The notes beneath the pieces were generated by a model that was not told the origin of the DNA, did no database searches, and was given only the letters and a program-made list of their open reading frames with translations. A stretch of 15,144 nt of DNA. Origin: an uncultured Cytophagaceae bacterium (GTDB lineage Bacteria > Bacteroidota > Bacteroidia > Cytophagales > Spirosomataceae). The stretch spans positions 1-15,144 of the forward strand of contig CALLKB010000212.1 in the NCBI GenBank assembly GCA_938008575.1. The letters are read 5' to 3'. Below are positions 1-7,963 of the stretch, in pieces (positions within the stretch are counted from its first letter, which is position 1; each line of letters begins with the position of its first letter). Position numbers and translations under genes: made by a program.

Positions 1-318
1 CGAATATTGAAAATAACTCAGCGATTTGGCGAGTTTAGGGCGATTGCTAAAATAGATCGCTGATTTTGAAAACTTCGAAATGAGTCGGACTGTATCCAAA
101 AGCACATGTTCTTGCGCTAATTCCACATGCAATCCCGCGGATGGTTTCATCCAATCGATCTGCTTTCCCTTAGAATTTTCGAATTGATACTGCGTGATGG
201 CGGACCCGATGGACCATTTCCAAGATTGAGCGCGCACAGCAAATGGCGCAATACTCGCGTAAAGAATTATCAACCAAACACCAAAACGGTGCTTCGTCGA
301 AGCTGTATAATATTTCAT
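1..318 (-). CDS. Partial secreted or outer-membrane protein, N-terminal 106 residues
   Basis: The reading frame opens at an ATG (complement of 316-318) and stays open to the left window edge, so the C-terminus is missing. The first ~32 residues look like a Sec signal peptide: a basic start with Lys and Arg, a hydrophobic stretch (FGVWLIILYASIAPFAV), and an A-V-R-A-like cleavage site before QSWKW. The mature start (WKWSIGSAITQYQFE) has the alternating aromatic/polar pattern often seen at the start of outer-membrane beta-barrels or surface proteins of Bacteroidota. I do not recognise the family. It lies 178 bp downstream of nadB on the same strand, so it probably has its own promoter. The signal peptide is seen; the barrel idea is inference. 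Confidence 0.7.
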   Translation of the reverse strand, partial: MKYYTASTKHRFGVWLIILYASIAPFAVRAQSWKWSIGSAITQYQFENSKGKQIDWMKPSAGLHVELAQEHVLLDTVRLISKFSKSAIYFSNRPKLAKSLSYFQYS

Positions 319-322
319 CTAT

Positions 323-330
323 CAGAACTA
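323..330 (-). promoter_or_regulatory. Possible -7 promoter box for the partial secreted protein
   Basis: On the minus strand the octamer TAGTTCTG matches the Bacteroidota -7 consensus TAnnTTTG at all but one fixed position. It ends four bases before the ATG at 318, so a transcript from it would be nearly leaderless. No clear -33 TTTG is seen at the usual distance, so this is weak. Confidence 0.25.
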
Positions 331-397
331 GGATTGAATTAAAATCAATATGACTTTAACGCATTTGAAGCTAAGATAGAGATATTCAAAGAGTTTT

Positions 398-424
398 AAA
401 AAAGTTTATCGGGAAATTGATAAA
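398..424 (-). terminator. Possible weak terminator after nadB
   Basis: On the minus strand TTTATC (424-419) and GATAAA (410-405) form a 6-bp AT-rich stem with an 8-base loop, followed by C and a run of six T (403-398). It lies ~73 bp past the nadB stop. The stem is short and AT-rich, so it may not work alone. The rest of 319-496 shows no gene. Confidence 0.3.
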
Positions 425-496
425 ATTAGCATACGAATACACGTAAAAAAGCGTTTGCCACGAGGGCACAACCCTGTCAGCGTATACAGCCACCTA

Positions 497-2074
497 TTAC
501 CGCAAATCGATGTTATAATGCAAGCCTTTATTTTGGCGTTGCGCCCGAGCGTGTTTGATAATTAAATACGCGACATTGATCATATTACGCAATTCACATA
601 AAGGAACCGTAATGCGCGATTGCTTATACAATTCCTCATGTTCTAAATAAATCAACTCCAATCGATCGTAGGCACGTTTCAAACGGCGATCCGTGCGAAC
701 AATCCCCACATAGTTCGACATGATAGATTCCAATTCACGTGTCATCTCCGTCACTAATACCAATTCCTCCGGATTTCGCGTGCCTGAATCATCCCAGTCG
801 GGAATGCCGGCCGGTAAAACTTGTGTACCATATTGGCTCACTGATTTTTCGAAAGCATTGTGTGCATAAACGATTGCCTCTAACAAAGAGTTCGAAGCCA
901 AACGATTCGCGCCATGCAATCCCGTATGCGAACATTCACCTGCGGCATATAGGTTTTCAATATTGGTTTGGCCAAAATGATCCACAATAATTCCGCCACA
1001 TAAATAATGTTGGGCCGGTACAACTGGAATCATGTCGGCCGACATATCCAATCCCAACTCCTTCAAGCAATGCGCATAAATCATCGGGAAATGCTGGAGA
1101 ATTTCTTCCTTGGGAATATGTCGGGTATCCAAATAAACATGATCCACCCCATGAATTTTCATCTCGGAATCGATGGCGCGCGCCACTATATCGCGTGGTG
1201 CCAAAGACAAACGCGCATCGTATTTCTCCATGAAGGTAGATCCATCCTGATTCTTCAAAATCCCTCCATGGCCGCGAACCGCCTCTGAAATCAAAAAGGA
1301 AGGTTTCTTCCCAGGATTATATAAAGCCGTGGGGTGAAACTGAATGAATTCCATACCATGAACAAATCCTTTGGCCCGATAAGCCATCGCGATACCATCC
1401 CCCGTGGCAATGGTCGGATTGGTCGTCGACTGATATACTTGACCAATACCCCCCGTGGCTAAGAGTGTAGTTTTGCCCAAAAAGGTTTCCACTTTTTTGG
1501 TCTTTTTATTCAACACATAGACGCCATAGCATTGTTTACCCGGCGTATCTTTGGTTACCTTTTCTCCCAAATGATGTTGGGTAATCAGATCGACTGCGAA
1601 ATAATGGGTAAAAAAATCAACGGATTCAAATGATTTCACTTTGGCTAATAAAGCGCGTTCAATCTCATTTCCTGTGGAATCCTTGTAATGCAAAATACGT
1701 TTGTCGGAATGCCCGCCCTCTTTAACCAAATCAAACGACCCATCAGACTTTCGGTCAAAATCCGTTCCATAGGCAATCAGTTCGCGAAGTCTTTCCGGAG
1801 CTTCCCGCACAACCATTTCTACAACCTCTTTATCACTGATAAAATCACCAGCAACCATCGTATCTTCGATGTGCTTTTCAAAGGAATCATCCGTATCCCA
1901 AACGGCAGCGATACCGCCTTGGGCATATTTGGTATTCGTTTCTTCTGCGACCGTTTTAGTAATCAAGGCAATCTTCACGGGAATCTTTCGATCTTCAAAG
2001 TGCTGTGCAACTTTCACCGTATAGGACAAACCTGCTATCCCCGAACCAATCACTATAAAATCATACGTAGGCAT
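497..2074 (-). CDS. nadB: L-aspartate oxidase
   Basis: Flavoenzyme that oxidises L-aspartate to iminoaspartate, the first step of de novo NAD synthesis; NadA then makes quinolinate. It is cytosolic and belongs to the succinate dehydrogenase/fumarate reductase flavoprotein family. The 525 residues are near the E. coli length of about 540. Visible motifs are the FAD Rossmann start IGSGIAG (9-15), the TNTKYAQGGIAA substrate/FAD loop (46-57), EGGHSDKRILH (119-128), EFIQFHPTAL (242-251), APRDIVARA (292-300), AQHYLCGGI (354-362) and GLHGANRLASNSLLEA (385-400). Glu119, His247, Arg294, His356 and Arg391 fit the known active-site positions of the E. coli enzyme. The C-terminal helical domain with KRAYDRLE and ARAQRQNKGLHY is also present. 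nadA and nadC are not in the window. The ATG at 2074 directly precedes the Rossmann motif, so the start is secure. Confidence 0.97.
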   Translation of the reverse strand: MPTYDFIVIGSGIAGLSYTVKVAQHFEDRKIPVKIALITKTVAEETNTKYAQGGIAAVWDTDDSFEKHIEDTMVAGDFISDKEVVEMVVREAPERLRELIAYGTDFDRKSDGSFDLVKEGGHSDKRILHYKDSTGNEIERALLAKVKSFESVDFFTHYFAVDLITQHHLGEKVTKDTPGKQCYGVYVLNKKTKKVETFLGKTTLLATGGIGQVYQSTTNPTIATGDGIAMAYRAKGFVHGMEFIQFHPTALYNPGKKPSFLISEAVRGHGGILKNQDGSTFMEKYDARLSLAPRDIVARAIDSEMKIHGVDHVYLDTRHIPKEEILQHFPMIYAHCLKELGLDMSADMIPVVPAQHYLCGGIIVDHFGQTNIENLYAAGECSHTGLHGANRLASNSLLEAIVYAHNAFEKSVSQYGTQVLPAGIPDWDDSGTRNPEELVLVTEMTRELESIMSNYVGIVRTDRRLKRAYDRLELIYLEHEELYKQSRITVPLCELRNMINVAYLIIKHARAQRQNKGLHYNIDLR

Positions 2075-2093
2075 CCTGTCTTCGATTTTCCTG

Positions 2094-2101
2094 CAAATTA
2101 A
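2094..2101 (-). promoter_or_regulatory. Possible -7 promoter box for nadB
   Basis: The minus-strand octamer TTAATTTG differs from the Bacteroidota -7 consensus TAnnTTTG at one fixed base and ends 20 bases before the nadB ATG. It lies in the 117-bp gap shared with the divergent coiled-coil gene. No convincing -33 element is seen. Confidence 0.3.
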
Positions 2102-2141
2102 CCAAAAAGCGCATTGGAAATGAAATGTAGATAATTTATTG

Positions 2142-2149
2142 TAGTTTTG
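2142..2149 (+). promoter_or_regulatory. -7 promoter box for the coiled-coil protein gene
   Basis: TAGTTTTG is an exact match to the Bacteroidota -7 consensus TAnnTTTG. It lies in the AT-rich gap between two divergent genes and 42 bases before the ATG at 2192, leaving a leader of about 39 bases. An alternative TTG start at 2147 would sit inside this box, which argues for the ATG at 2192 as the true start. The -33 region is not clear. Confidence 0.55.
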
Positions 2150-2191
2150 CGCTTGAAAAAATTTAAACCCTTAAAAATCAATCTAATCTAC

Positions 2192-3133
2192 ATGGAATCT
2201 TCCAACAATACCTCTAAAATTGCGCTGATTGCATTAGCAGTCTTGACAGCAGTCCTAGGAGTACTCTACTTCCGTTCGAATCAATTAAACAACGAACAAG
2301 CAACAACAATCGAAGAAAAAGCAACTGAATTAGCGAATACACGCACTTCTTTGGACTCGATCTCTACTCAATTAGATGCCAAAATCGCTGAAATCAAGTC
2401 TCTTGGTGGACAAGTAGCTGATTTAGAAGCATTGAAAGTACAATTGGAGCAAGATAAATCTTCATTGAAGCAAGCTAATCATGCTACCATCGCATCTTAC
2501 GAAGCAAAAATCAAAGAATACAATTTGGTATTAACGCAAAAAGATGGCGAAATCGTTGAATTGAAGAAACAAAATGGAATTTTGACAGAAAGCAACCAAG
2601 TGTTGACGACGCAAAATACCAACTTGAACAACGAAAACACAGGCTTAAAAACACAAAACAAATCTTTGTCGGATACATTAACGGAAACGGCAGCGAAGAA
2701 CAAAGAATTGGCTCGTAAGGTTAGCATTGCAGCAGCGTTAAAAGCACAAAATTTACGTGTATTGGCAGTTAATGCGAAAGGAAAAGAAATTGAGCGTGCG
2801 CGTTTGAATGGAAAGAAAATCGAAAAATTGAAAGTTGTTTTCACGTTGGCTAACAACCCAATCACGAAATTAGAGAACAAAACAATTTACGTTCGCGTAA
2901 TCGACGGTGAGGGTGCTACGCTTTCTGATGAAGCAATTGGATCCGGAAAAGTTAACGTGAATGGCAAAGATGTAACTTATACAACGAAACAAGTCATTAC
3001 ATACACTAACGACAACCAAGAAGTTAGCGTTGTTTACCCACGTGGTGGCGTTGCTTACAAACCAGGTAAATACACGGTTGAATTAATCGCAGAAGGATTT
3101 ACAGTAGGTGCGGGGACGTTTGAAGTGAAGTAA
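2192..3133 (+). CDS. Membrane-anchored coiled-coil protein of unknown function
   Basis: I do not recognise a named family. The 313-residue product has three parts. A short polar N-terminus is followed by one hydrophobic segment (about 9-27, IALIALAVLTAVLGVLYF), a signal anchor or uncleaved signal. A long coiled coil (about 30-190) is rich in Gln, Asn, Lys, Glu and heptad Leu, with repeated phrases such as LTTQNTNLNNEN and LKTQNKSLSD. A C-terminal region (about 205-313) alternates in short beta-like strands (KLKVVFTLANN, TIYVRVIDGEG, KYTVELIAEG) and looks like an Ig-like beta-sandwich. This suggests an inner-membrane protein that holds a globular domain out in the periplasm. I chose the ATG at 2192 because the longer TTG-started frame (2147) begins in the promoter and adds a basic stretch before the anchor. 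The gene stands alone, with its own promoter and terminator. Low-complexity matches to SMC-type proteins would reflect only the coiled coil. Confidence 0.85.
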   Translation: MESSNNTSKIALIALAVLTAVLGVLYFRSNQLNNEQATTIEEKATELANTRTSLDSISTQLDAKIAEIKSLGGQVADLEALKVQLEQDKSSLKQANHATIASYEAKIKEYNLVLTQKDGEIVELKKQNGILTESNQVLTTQNTNLNNENTGLKTQNKSLSDTLTETAAKNKELARKVSIAAALKAQNLRVLAVNAKGKEIERARLNGKKIEKLKVVFTLANNPITKLENKTIYVRVIDGEGATLSDEAIGSGKVNVNGKDVTYTTKQVITYTNDNQEVSVVYPRGGVAYKPGKYTVELIAEGFTVGAGTFEVK

Positions 3134-3136
3134 GAA

Positions 3137-3178
3137 TTGAGAGTTAAGAGTGAAGAATTAAGAGGTAAGAGTTAAGGG
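3137..3178 (+). repeat. Left inverted array of 7-bp units (about 6 x TTAAGAG)
   Basis: Six heptamers can be read: TTGAGAG, TTAAGAG, TGAAGAA, TTAAGAG, GTAAGAG, TTAAGGG. They start four bases after the coiled-coil gene's stop. The reverse complement of 3423-3464 has its six units in the same order, with 36 of 42 positions identical, so the two arrays form a long inverted repeat. The right side of this array also forms the 5' arm of the terminator at 3164-3214. Confidence 0.85.
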
Positions 3179-3214
3179 TTGATCAATCAATTCGTAATTC
3201 TTACCTTTTTTTTT
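3164..3214 (+). terminator. Intrinsic terminator of the coiled-coil protein gene
   Basis: GGTAAGAGTTA (3164-3174) pairs with TAATTCTTACC (3195-3205) over 11 bp with one G-U wobble. A 5-bp inner stem (TTGAT at 3179-3183 with ATCAA at 3186-3190) lies in the loop, and nine T follow at 3206-3214. It starts 31 bases past the stop codon. The 5' arm is part of the heptamer array. Confidence 0.75.
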
Positions 3215-3232
3215 GGGACGATAGACTTTGGA

Positions 3233-3260
3233 CTGTAGAGACGCGATACTTCGCGTCTAC
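3233..3260 (-). repeat. Type II palindrome (CTACA-tailed hairpin), inverted copy
   Basis: Stem GACGCGA (3240-3246) with TCGCGTC (3251-3257), loop TACT, extended by A3239-T3258. Flanked on the left by CTGTAGA. Read on the minus strand it is a hairpin followed by a CTACA tail. Its 18-base core recurs exactly inverted at 3350-3367, and over 25 bases (3233-3257 against 3350-3374) 24 match. Confidence 0.8.
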
Positions 3261-3282
3261 TCCCCAGACTGAAGTCTGGGGA
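3261..3282. repeat. Type I palindrome, 10-bp perfect stem with GA loop
   Basis: Arm TCCCCAGACT (3261-3270), loop GA, arm AGTCTGGGGA (3273-3282), all ten pairs perfect. It belongs with the palindromes at 9033-9052 and 9072-9091, which share the core CAGRCT-GA-AGYCTR. It lies directly beside the type II palindrome at 3233-3260. Confidence 0.8.
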
Positions 3283-3349
3283 ATCGGCGTAATGGCCTCA
3301 GCAGGAACAAACTTCCAAAGACTAAAGTCCAATGTATAACATAATACCA

Positions 3350-3374
3350 GACGCGAAGTATCGCGTCACTACAG
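3350..3374 (+). repeat. Type II palindrome (CTACA-tailed hairpin)
   Basis: Stem GACGCGA (3350-3356), loop AGTA, stem TCGCGTC (3361-3367), then tail ACTACAG. It is the inverted partner of 3233-3257. The two copies could fold as separate hairpins or pair with each other around the 92 bases between them. Confidence 0.8.
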
Positions 3375-3422
3375 GCAATGCCCAAAGGCAAAAGCCAAGA
3401 ACTAAAAAACGAAAACTCTGCA

Positions 3423-3464
3423 CTATTCACTCTTACTTCTTAACTCTTCACTCTTAACTCTTAA
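3423..3464 (-). repeat. Right inverted array of 7-bp units
   Basis: On the minus strand the units read TTAAGAG, TTAAGAG, TGAAGAG, TTAAGAA, GTAAGAG, TGAATAG. They match the left array at 3137-3178 unit by unit. The array ends six bases before the stop codon of the tamB-like gene (3471-3473), and similar CTCCTCT-like purine/pyrimidine-biased sequence continues into the last codons of that gene. Between the arrays and palindromes (3215-3232, 3283-3349, 3375-3422) I see no coding potential, only short direct or inverted phrases such as GACTTTGGA and CCAAAGACTAAAGTCC. Confidence 0.85.
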
Positions 3465-3470
3465 CTCCTC

Positions 3471-6400
3471 TCACCTCTTCTCCCACCACCACTTCGAGAA
3501 ACTCTTCGTAAACAGAATGCTAGACCCAATGGTCTGGTTAATTTGATAGGAGTTCAAGGAACCCGCAAGGGAAGTTTGCACGTTGCGATTATAGGTCTTT
3601 AAACGCAAGGAACCATCCCGATTCATGAACCATTCCAATGCCCAATCCCCCAGCAACAACTGTGGACTTGTCTGATTTCGAGCGTCCGTAAATCCACCAC
3701 TCCGCGTAATGCGCAGTCGGTCGTTGACATTATACGATGCCCGCAATTGTAAATTCGATAAAATATCCTGATTCAAAATTCCGCCACCCAAATACACATC
3801 CACATTCAAATCCTTGTCTATTTTCGAGGCTAAATTACTCAGCTGATTCGACAACATTTCTGTAAAATTCCCCATCAAATTACTGATCGCAATACCTGAT
3901 CCACCAAAAGGGGAAACCAATTGGCCAAACAACAAGACATTACTCACTTGACGCGTCAACTCCTGCTCATCCGTTTTAATCCGATTCGCAAAGGCCGTCA
4001 CAGCACCATTTAAATGTACGTCTTTGGGATAATCCCGAATGCCAATATCAAAGGTGATGTTGGGCGACAACAACCGATTCTGCAAATTAATGGTCACATC
4101 GACCGGGTACCGACGTTTAAATTCCGGCATATTACTCTTGTTTGTCGTATCCAACAGAATTGGGAACAAGGACGCATATTGGGTATAGACAGCCTTAATA
4201 TCCACATTGGCCTCTAAGGGATCCCCTTTCCAGGAAATTTTGGAACCTCTTTGAATCGCAAACTTCTTATTAATCAAGTTCTGCAACGTAAATGTATAAT
4301 CTCCCTGATCGATGGCGTAATCCCCATTCATCTTAAAATCACCCTGCTTATCCAAGGTCATCTTAATATTCCCCATGCCGTAAACCCGCATAATATCACC
4401 TTTCTTCGCATCAAATTGCACCTCCCCATATGCCTCAGGTGTTAATGCCAAATTAAGATCCATGGTAATCCCATCTTGCTTCAATTGATTCACCAAAGGC
4501 TTTTCATTCAGCTCCGCGGCAGTCGCTAAGGTATGGCTATAAAATGCATAATCCCCTTGATCCGTTTGTTCATATTCGCGGTCCAATGGAATGAATAATC
4601 GGGTCCCGCGATCACTCTTCAAATCTGCCGAAATAACCAGTTGGTCCACATTACCACGAATCGCAAAAGGCCCCGTGGCAAATCCCGTTCCATAATAAAT
4701 CGACTTGGCAGTTCGTGCCGTATTCAACAATTTATAATGATTCAAATCAGCCTTTATATCTAATTCAAACGGACTGTTTTTCGGGAATGCCAAACGGGCA
4801 TTCATCCGCGCTGTGTTTCCCTCGGGATCTTTCAACAACCAATTTTGGCCAACAATCTGCCGAGATTTAAACAATACCGTATCCGCAAAAAGGATACGCG
4901 TATTCAAATAATCAAAGGTCGTTTTTCCATTTCGCACAATGATTTTACCATCCAAAATGGGTTCTTGAAGTCGCCCTCCTATCCGTAATTCACCTGAAGC
5001 ATCACCACTCAAATCCGAAAAGATCCCTTTCGTAAAGGGTTCCAAAATCTGCAAATTCGTCTTATTCAATTCGGCACGAACATTCAATTTCTCCGACTCC
5101 TCAAAAGGGCGATACGTTCCACTCACAGACAACACCGATTCACCCAAACGGTTCAAATGATAATTCAAATCCATCATTTGCGATGCCGCCTCATAGGTCC
5201 CTACGCCTTGAAAATCTCCGATATAAAACTTATCCAAACGCAACGAATCCAATAACAACCAAGAGTCTAAATGCGTATTTTGATACCAATTTTGCAAACT
5301 AAATTCGGCATTCATTTCACCCTGAACTTTGGTCGCAAACAGCGGCGCGAGTGTTCCCAATTGGAACTTATTCACCTTCAATTTCAAGGTTTCCGTCGAG
5401 TCCATCGAGATACTCCCTTGGAGGGCGATCGACTGTTTTTTATTCGAAATCAACACATGTTCCGCACGTAAATCTTGCCCTTGAATACGCACACGATTCT
5501 CCGGGTCAATCGACCAATCCTGCCCTAAAATACGCACATAGGAATCCTTGAATTTCAAGGACAGACCATCCTTTTCAAATTTCCAGAGCCCCCCTAAATG
5601 AGCCATATTTTCTTCGCCTTGTTGCTTAAAATCTAAGCCAAAATTGATGCGATCCTGATCCCAAAGCGCGTCCAATTTGAAATTTTCCGTAGGCGTTAAA
5701 AAGTTTAATTGTTGCTTCCGAGATTGAAAAATCAAGCTGGAGGAAACCTCTGGACCGCCTAAATATTTCGAGCTTTGGAAAGAGAAAACCGATTGATAAA
5801 ACTTGTAACCACCCATAATGAGTGTATCAAGATAGGCCTCAAGACTTACCTGAAAACTCCGCCCTTTGGTCACATTTCCAGAAAAAACCGTATTATGAGC
5901 AACGCCTAATGTAGGGTAAAAGCGCTTCAATAAAGGTGCCGCATCATGGCAAACAATCGTAAAATCAGCACCATATTTATTATCCGTGTCATGTAATTTC
6001 CCCGCATAATACGCTTTGCGCTCAATTTCATTTTTCTGAAAATACAATTGATACTCATCCCACAATTGCAACAATTCCGTTTGCATTTGACTCGGTACAA
6101 AATCCCCATTCACTTCCACAGAAACAAAAGGCGAATTCAACACATAATGGCGTTTGGAACCTGCACGATTTTCCGCATTAAACGTCACCATATCCATCGC
6201 CAAATCTTCCATATTCGGTTTCTGAATATACACGTCTTGGAAAAATCCGCGACCCGTTAAATCATCCAAATTATTCAATGCCAGATCAATATCAAATGCC
6301 GATTTGAGTCGAATGGCTTCCTTGGTAAAATGTAAAGCTGCCAAATCTGCGCGATCCACTTTTCCCTCCAGTTGGTAAGTTGGCTTCGCTTGACGCAAAT

Positions 6401-7946
6401 TGATTTCGCCCGCCATATTAGCCACCAAATGTGAATCCTTAACAGCAACCGTTCCCTTAAACAATTGCTTCTGCAAATTCCCTTTTAAACTCACGCGTTT
6501 GTATGCGTAGCGATTGAAATTTATCTCGGAAATCATGCCATCGAAATCGACATTTGCCGATTGATTCGAGAAGCCCGTCCCTTTGATTTTGGCTGCTAAA
6601 TCGATTGTACCCAAATAGGATTCCAATGCGAGAAGTTTGCCCAACTTAAACTTCCTTAATGCCACCCGACCGTCATAGCCCGAAAAGGCCATCGAGTCTT
6701 TTAAGCGCATCGACACATCGCCTTCCATGTAGCCTAAGCCCGTATTCGCCTGACCAGAAGTTCGGAAATTCATATGCGTTCCATTGAACTTCCCAGCAAA
6801 GGAAACCGGCCCTAAAATACGCATCTTGTCGGCTGCAGGCTTCGAGATAAAAACTGCTAAATCTTGTGGAATAAACAACGAATTACGCATGTTGAAATCC
6901 ATTTGCGTCTTTGGAATTTCAGGCAAACCTTTGAATGAAAAATCGCCACGCAACACGCTTTTTGAGCCAAATCCCAAAGAGAAATTCTTCAAGGCTAATT
7001 TCCTGACAGTCCCATTTAATTTACCAGTTACGGTATATACCCCTTTGTAGGGATACATGGCGTCGATGAATCGACCAACATCCAGTGAAGACAAGCGCGT
7101 TTTAACCAAATTCGCATGCATATTGGCTTTATCAAACCATTTTGTCAAATCTTCGATGTGTTTATAATCGACCAAAAATTGATTAGCCACATAGGACTCA
7201 TTGACCGCTAAATCCAATTGATCAAACCGCATTTGCTTGTCGCAAATCATGAAATGGGTATTCATGCGTTTGACTTGTAAGCGCGTATCCTCATGCCTTG
7301 CACGGAAACCAATGGTCTGTAAACCAATCGTATCGCCCTTGGAATAGAACTGTTTTACCTTGGAATTAATGTGGGATATAGCGAAATGCGACAGATCAAA
7401 ATGAGTGGCAGTACCCGTATTAGGAATCTGCTCATCGTCTAAGATAAATTGCCCATCCACAACCTCTGCCTCCCGGATAATAAACACACTTGAACCCTTG
7501 GATGGGCTTGTAGAACTTCGATTTACCCAGGCAATAATTTGATCAATAAAGTGATTTAAATTCACCTGGCCCTTCTTTTTCTCCAAGACCAAATGCACCC
7601 TTGGTCGCAACAAACGTGCGTAATCGAGCGTCGGCCGATTCCCTCCCAAGAACAAATCACTGATGCTAAAATTCACATCGAGGTGCTCAATGTAAATCAT
7701 TTCCTTGCCCCAGGGATCCTGAATGCGTAAACCCGAAAGACTTAATTCATCGAAAAACTTGACTTGAATCCCCTTGATTTCAACGGGATAGCCTAATTCA
7801 CGCTCAATGGTGGGCGTAAAATAATTGGCTAAAAGCATCTGATTGGCGGGTGCACGAAGCAGCAAAATACAGGTAAAAATGAGCAAAAAGATTCCTACCA
7901 ACCCGTACAGGATCGCTTTAGCGAGGATCTTTAAGTATTTTACCAT
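3471..7946 (-). CDS. tamB: TamB-like translocation/assembly module protein (DUF490 C-terminal domain)
   Basis: Large AsmA-like/TamB-family protein of 1491 residues. Family members are anchored in the inner membrane, span the periplasm as a long beta-rich hydrophobic groove, and serve in outer-membrane assembly and lipid transport. The N-terminus has one hydrophobic anchor (about 10-30, AILYGLVGIFLLIFTCILLL). An AsmA-like start follows (PTIERELGYPVEIKGIQVKF and LSLSGLRIQDPWG), then more than a thousand residues of short repeated beta-strands. The C-terminal TamB domain is recognisable around residues 1000-1480: LQNLINKKFAIQRGSKISWKG near 1239, YPVDVTINLQNRLLSPNITF, LLFGQLVSPF, and the beta-barrel-like end. 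The protein ends with KSFSKWWWEKR, aromatic and basic. I chose the ATG at 7946; a longer frame from 7994 adds 16 residues reaching back over the tsaD promoter and its first codons. No TamA/BamA partner is in the window. tsaD lies divergently 32 bp away. Confidence 0.9.
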   Translation of the reverse strand: MVKYLKILAKAILYGLVGIFLLIFTCILLLRAPANQMLLANYFTPTIERELGYPVEIKGIQVKFFDELSLSGLRIQDPWGKEMIYIEHLDVNFSISDLFLGGNRPTLDYARLLRPRVHLVLEKKKGQVNLNHFIDQIIAWVNRSSTSPSKGSSVFIIREAEVVDGQFILDDEQIPNTGTATHFDLSHFAISHINSKVKQFYSKGDTIGLQTIGFRARHEDTRLQVKRMNTHFMICDKQMRFDQLDLAVNESYVANQFLVDYKHIEDLTKWFDKANMHANLVKTRLSSLDVGRFIDAMYPYKGVYTVTGKLNGTVRKLALKNFSLGFGSKSVLRGDFSFKGLPEIPKTQMDFNMRNSLFIPQDLAVFISKPAADKMRILGPVSFAGKFNGTHMNFRTSGQANTGLGYMEGDVSMRLKDSMAFSGYDGRVALRKFKLGKLLALESYLGTIDLAAKIKGTGFSNQSANVDFDGMISEINFNRYAYKRVSLKGNLQKQLFKGTVAVKDSHLVANMAGEINLRQAKPTYQLEGKVDRADLAALHFTKEAIRLKSAFDIDLALNNLDDLTGRGFFQDVYIQKPNMEDLAMDMVTFNAENRAGSKRHYVLNSPFVSVEVNGDFVPSQMQTELLQLWDEYQLYFQKNEIERKAYYAGKLHDTDNKYGADFTIVCHDAAPLLKRFYPTLGVAHNTVFSGNVTKGRSFQVSLEAYLDTLIMGGYKFYQSVFSFQSSKYLGGPEVSSSLIFQSRKQQLNFLTPTENFKLDALWDQDRINFGLDFKQQGEENMAHLGGLWKFEKDGLSLKFKDSYVRILGQDWSIDPENRVRIQGQDLRAEHVLISNKKQSIALQGSISMDSTETLKLKVNKFQLGTLAPLFATKVQGEMNAEFSLQNWYQNTHLDSWLLLDSLRLDKFYIGDFQGVGTYEAASQMMDLNYHLNRLGESVLSVSGTYRPFEESEKLNVRAELNKTNLQILEPFTKGIFSDLSGDASGELRIGGRLQEPILDGKIIVRNGKTTFDYLNTRILFADTVLFKSRQIVGQNWLLKDPEGNTARMNARLAFPKNSPFELDIKADLNHYKLLNTARTAKSIYYGTGFATGPFAIRGNVDQLVISADLKSDRGTRLFIPLDREYEQTDQGDYAFYSHTLATAAELNEKPLVNQLKQDGITMDLNLALTPEAYGEVQFDAKKGDIMRVYGMGNIKMTLDKQGDFKMNGDYAIDQGDYTFTLQNLINKKFAIQRGSKISWKGDPLEANVDIKAVYTQYASLFPILLDTTNKSNMPEFKRRYPVDVTINLQNRLLSPNITFDIGIRDYPKDVHLNGAVTAFANRIKTDEQELTRQVSNVLLFGQLVSPFGGSGIAISNLMGNFTEMLSNQLSNLASKIDKDLNVDVYLGGGILNQDILSNLQLRASYNVNDRLRITRSGGFTDARNQTSPQLLLGDWALEWFMNRDGSLRLKTYNRNVQTSLAGSLNSYQINQTIGSSILFTKSFSKWWWEKR

Positions 7947-7963
7947 GTTTACTTTTTTTGCCC

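Noticed and set aside
127..342. Plus-strand frame of 71 codons
   Set aside because: It lies opposite the signal-peptide-bearing minus-strand gene (1-318), which has a convincing start and composition; the plus frame has no recognisable features.
2147..2191. Longer N-terminus of the coiled-coil protein from a TTG codon
   Set aside because: The TTG is the end of an exact -7 promoter box (2142-2149), and the extra 15 residues would precede a normal short polar start and anchor.
3233..3374. Insertion sequence or integron attC site
   Set aside because: No transposase or integrase frame is present and no attC core sites (GTTRRRY) are seen; the inverted palindromes fit REP-like repeats better.
3137..3464. 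CRISPR array
   Set aside because: The repeats are 7-bp tandem units and palindromes, not direct repeats of 25-40 bp with unique spacers, and no cas gene is nearby.
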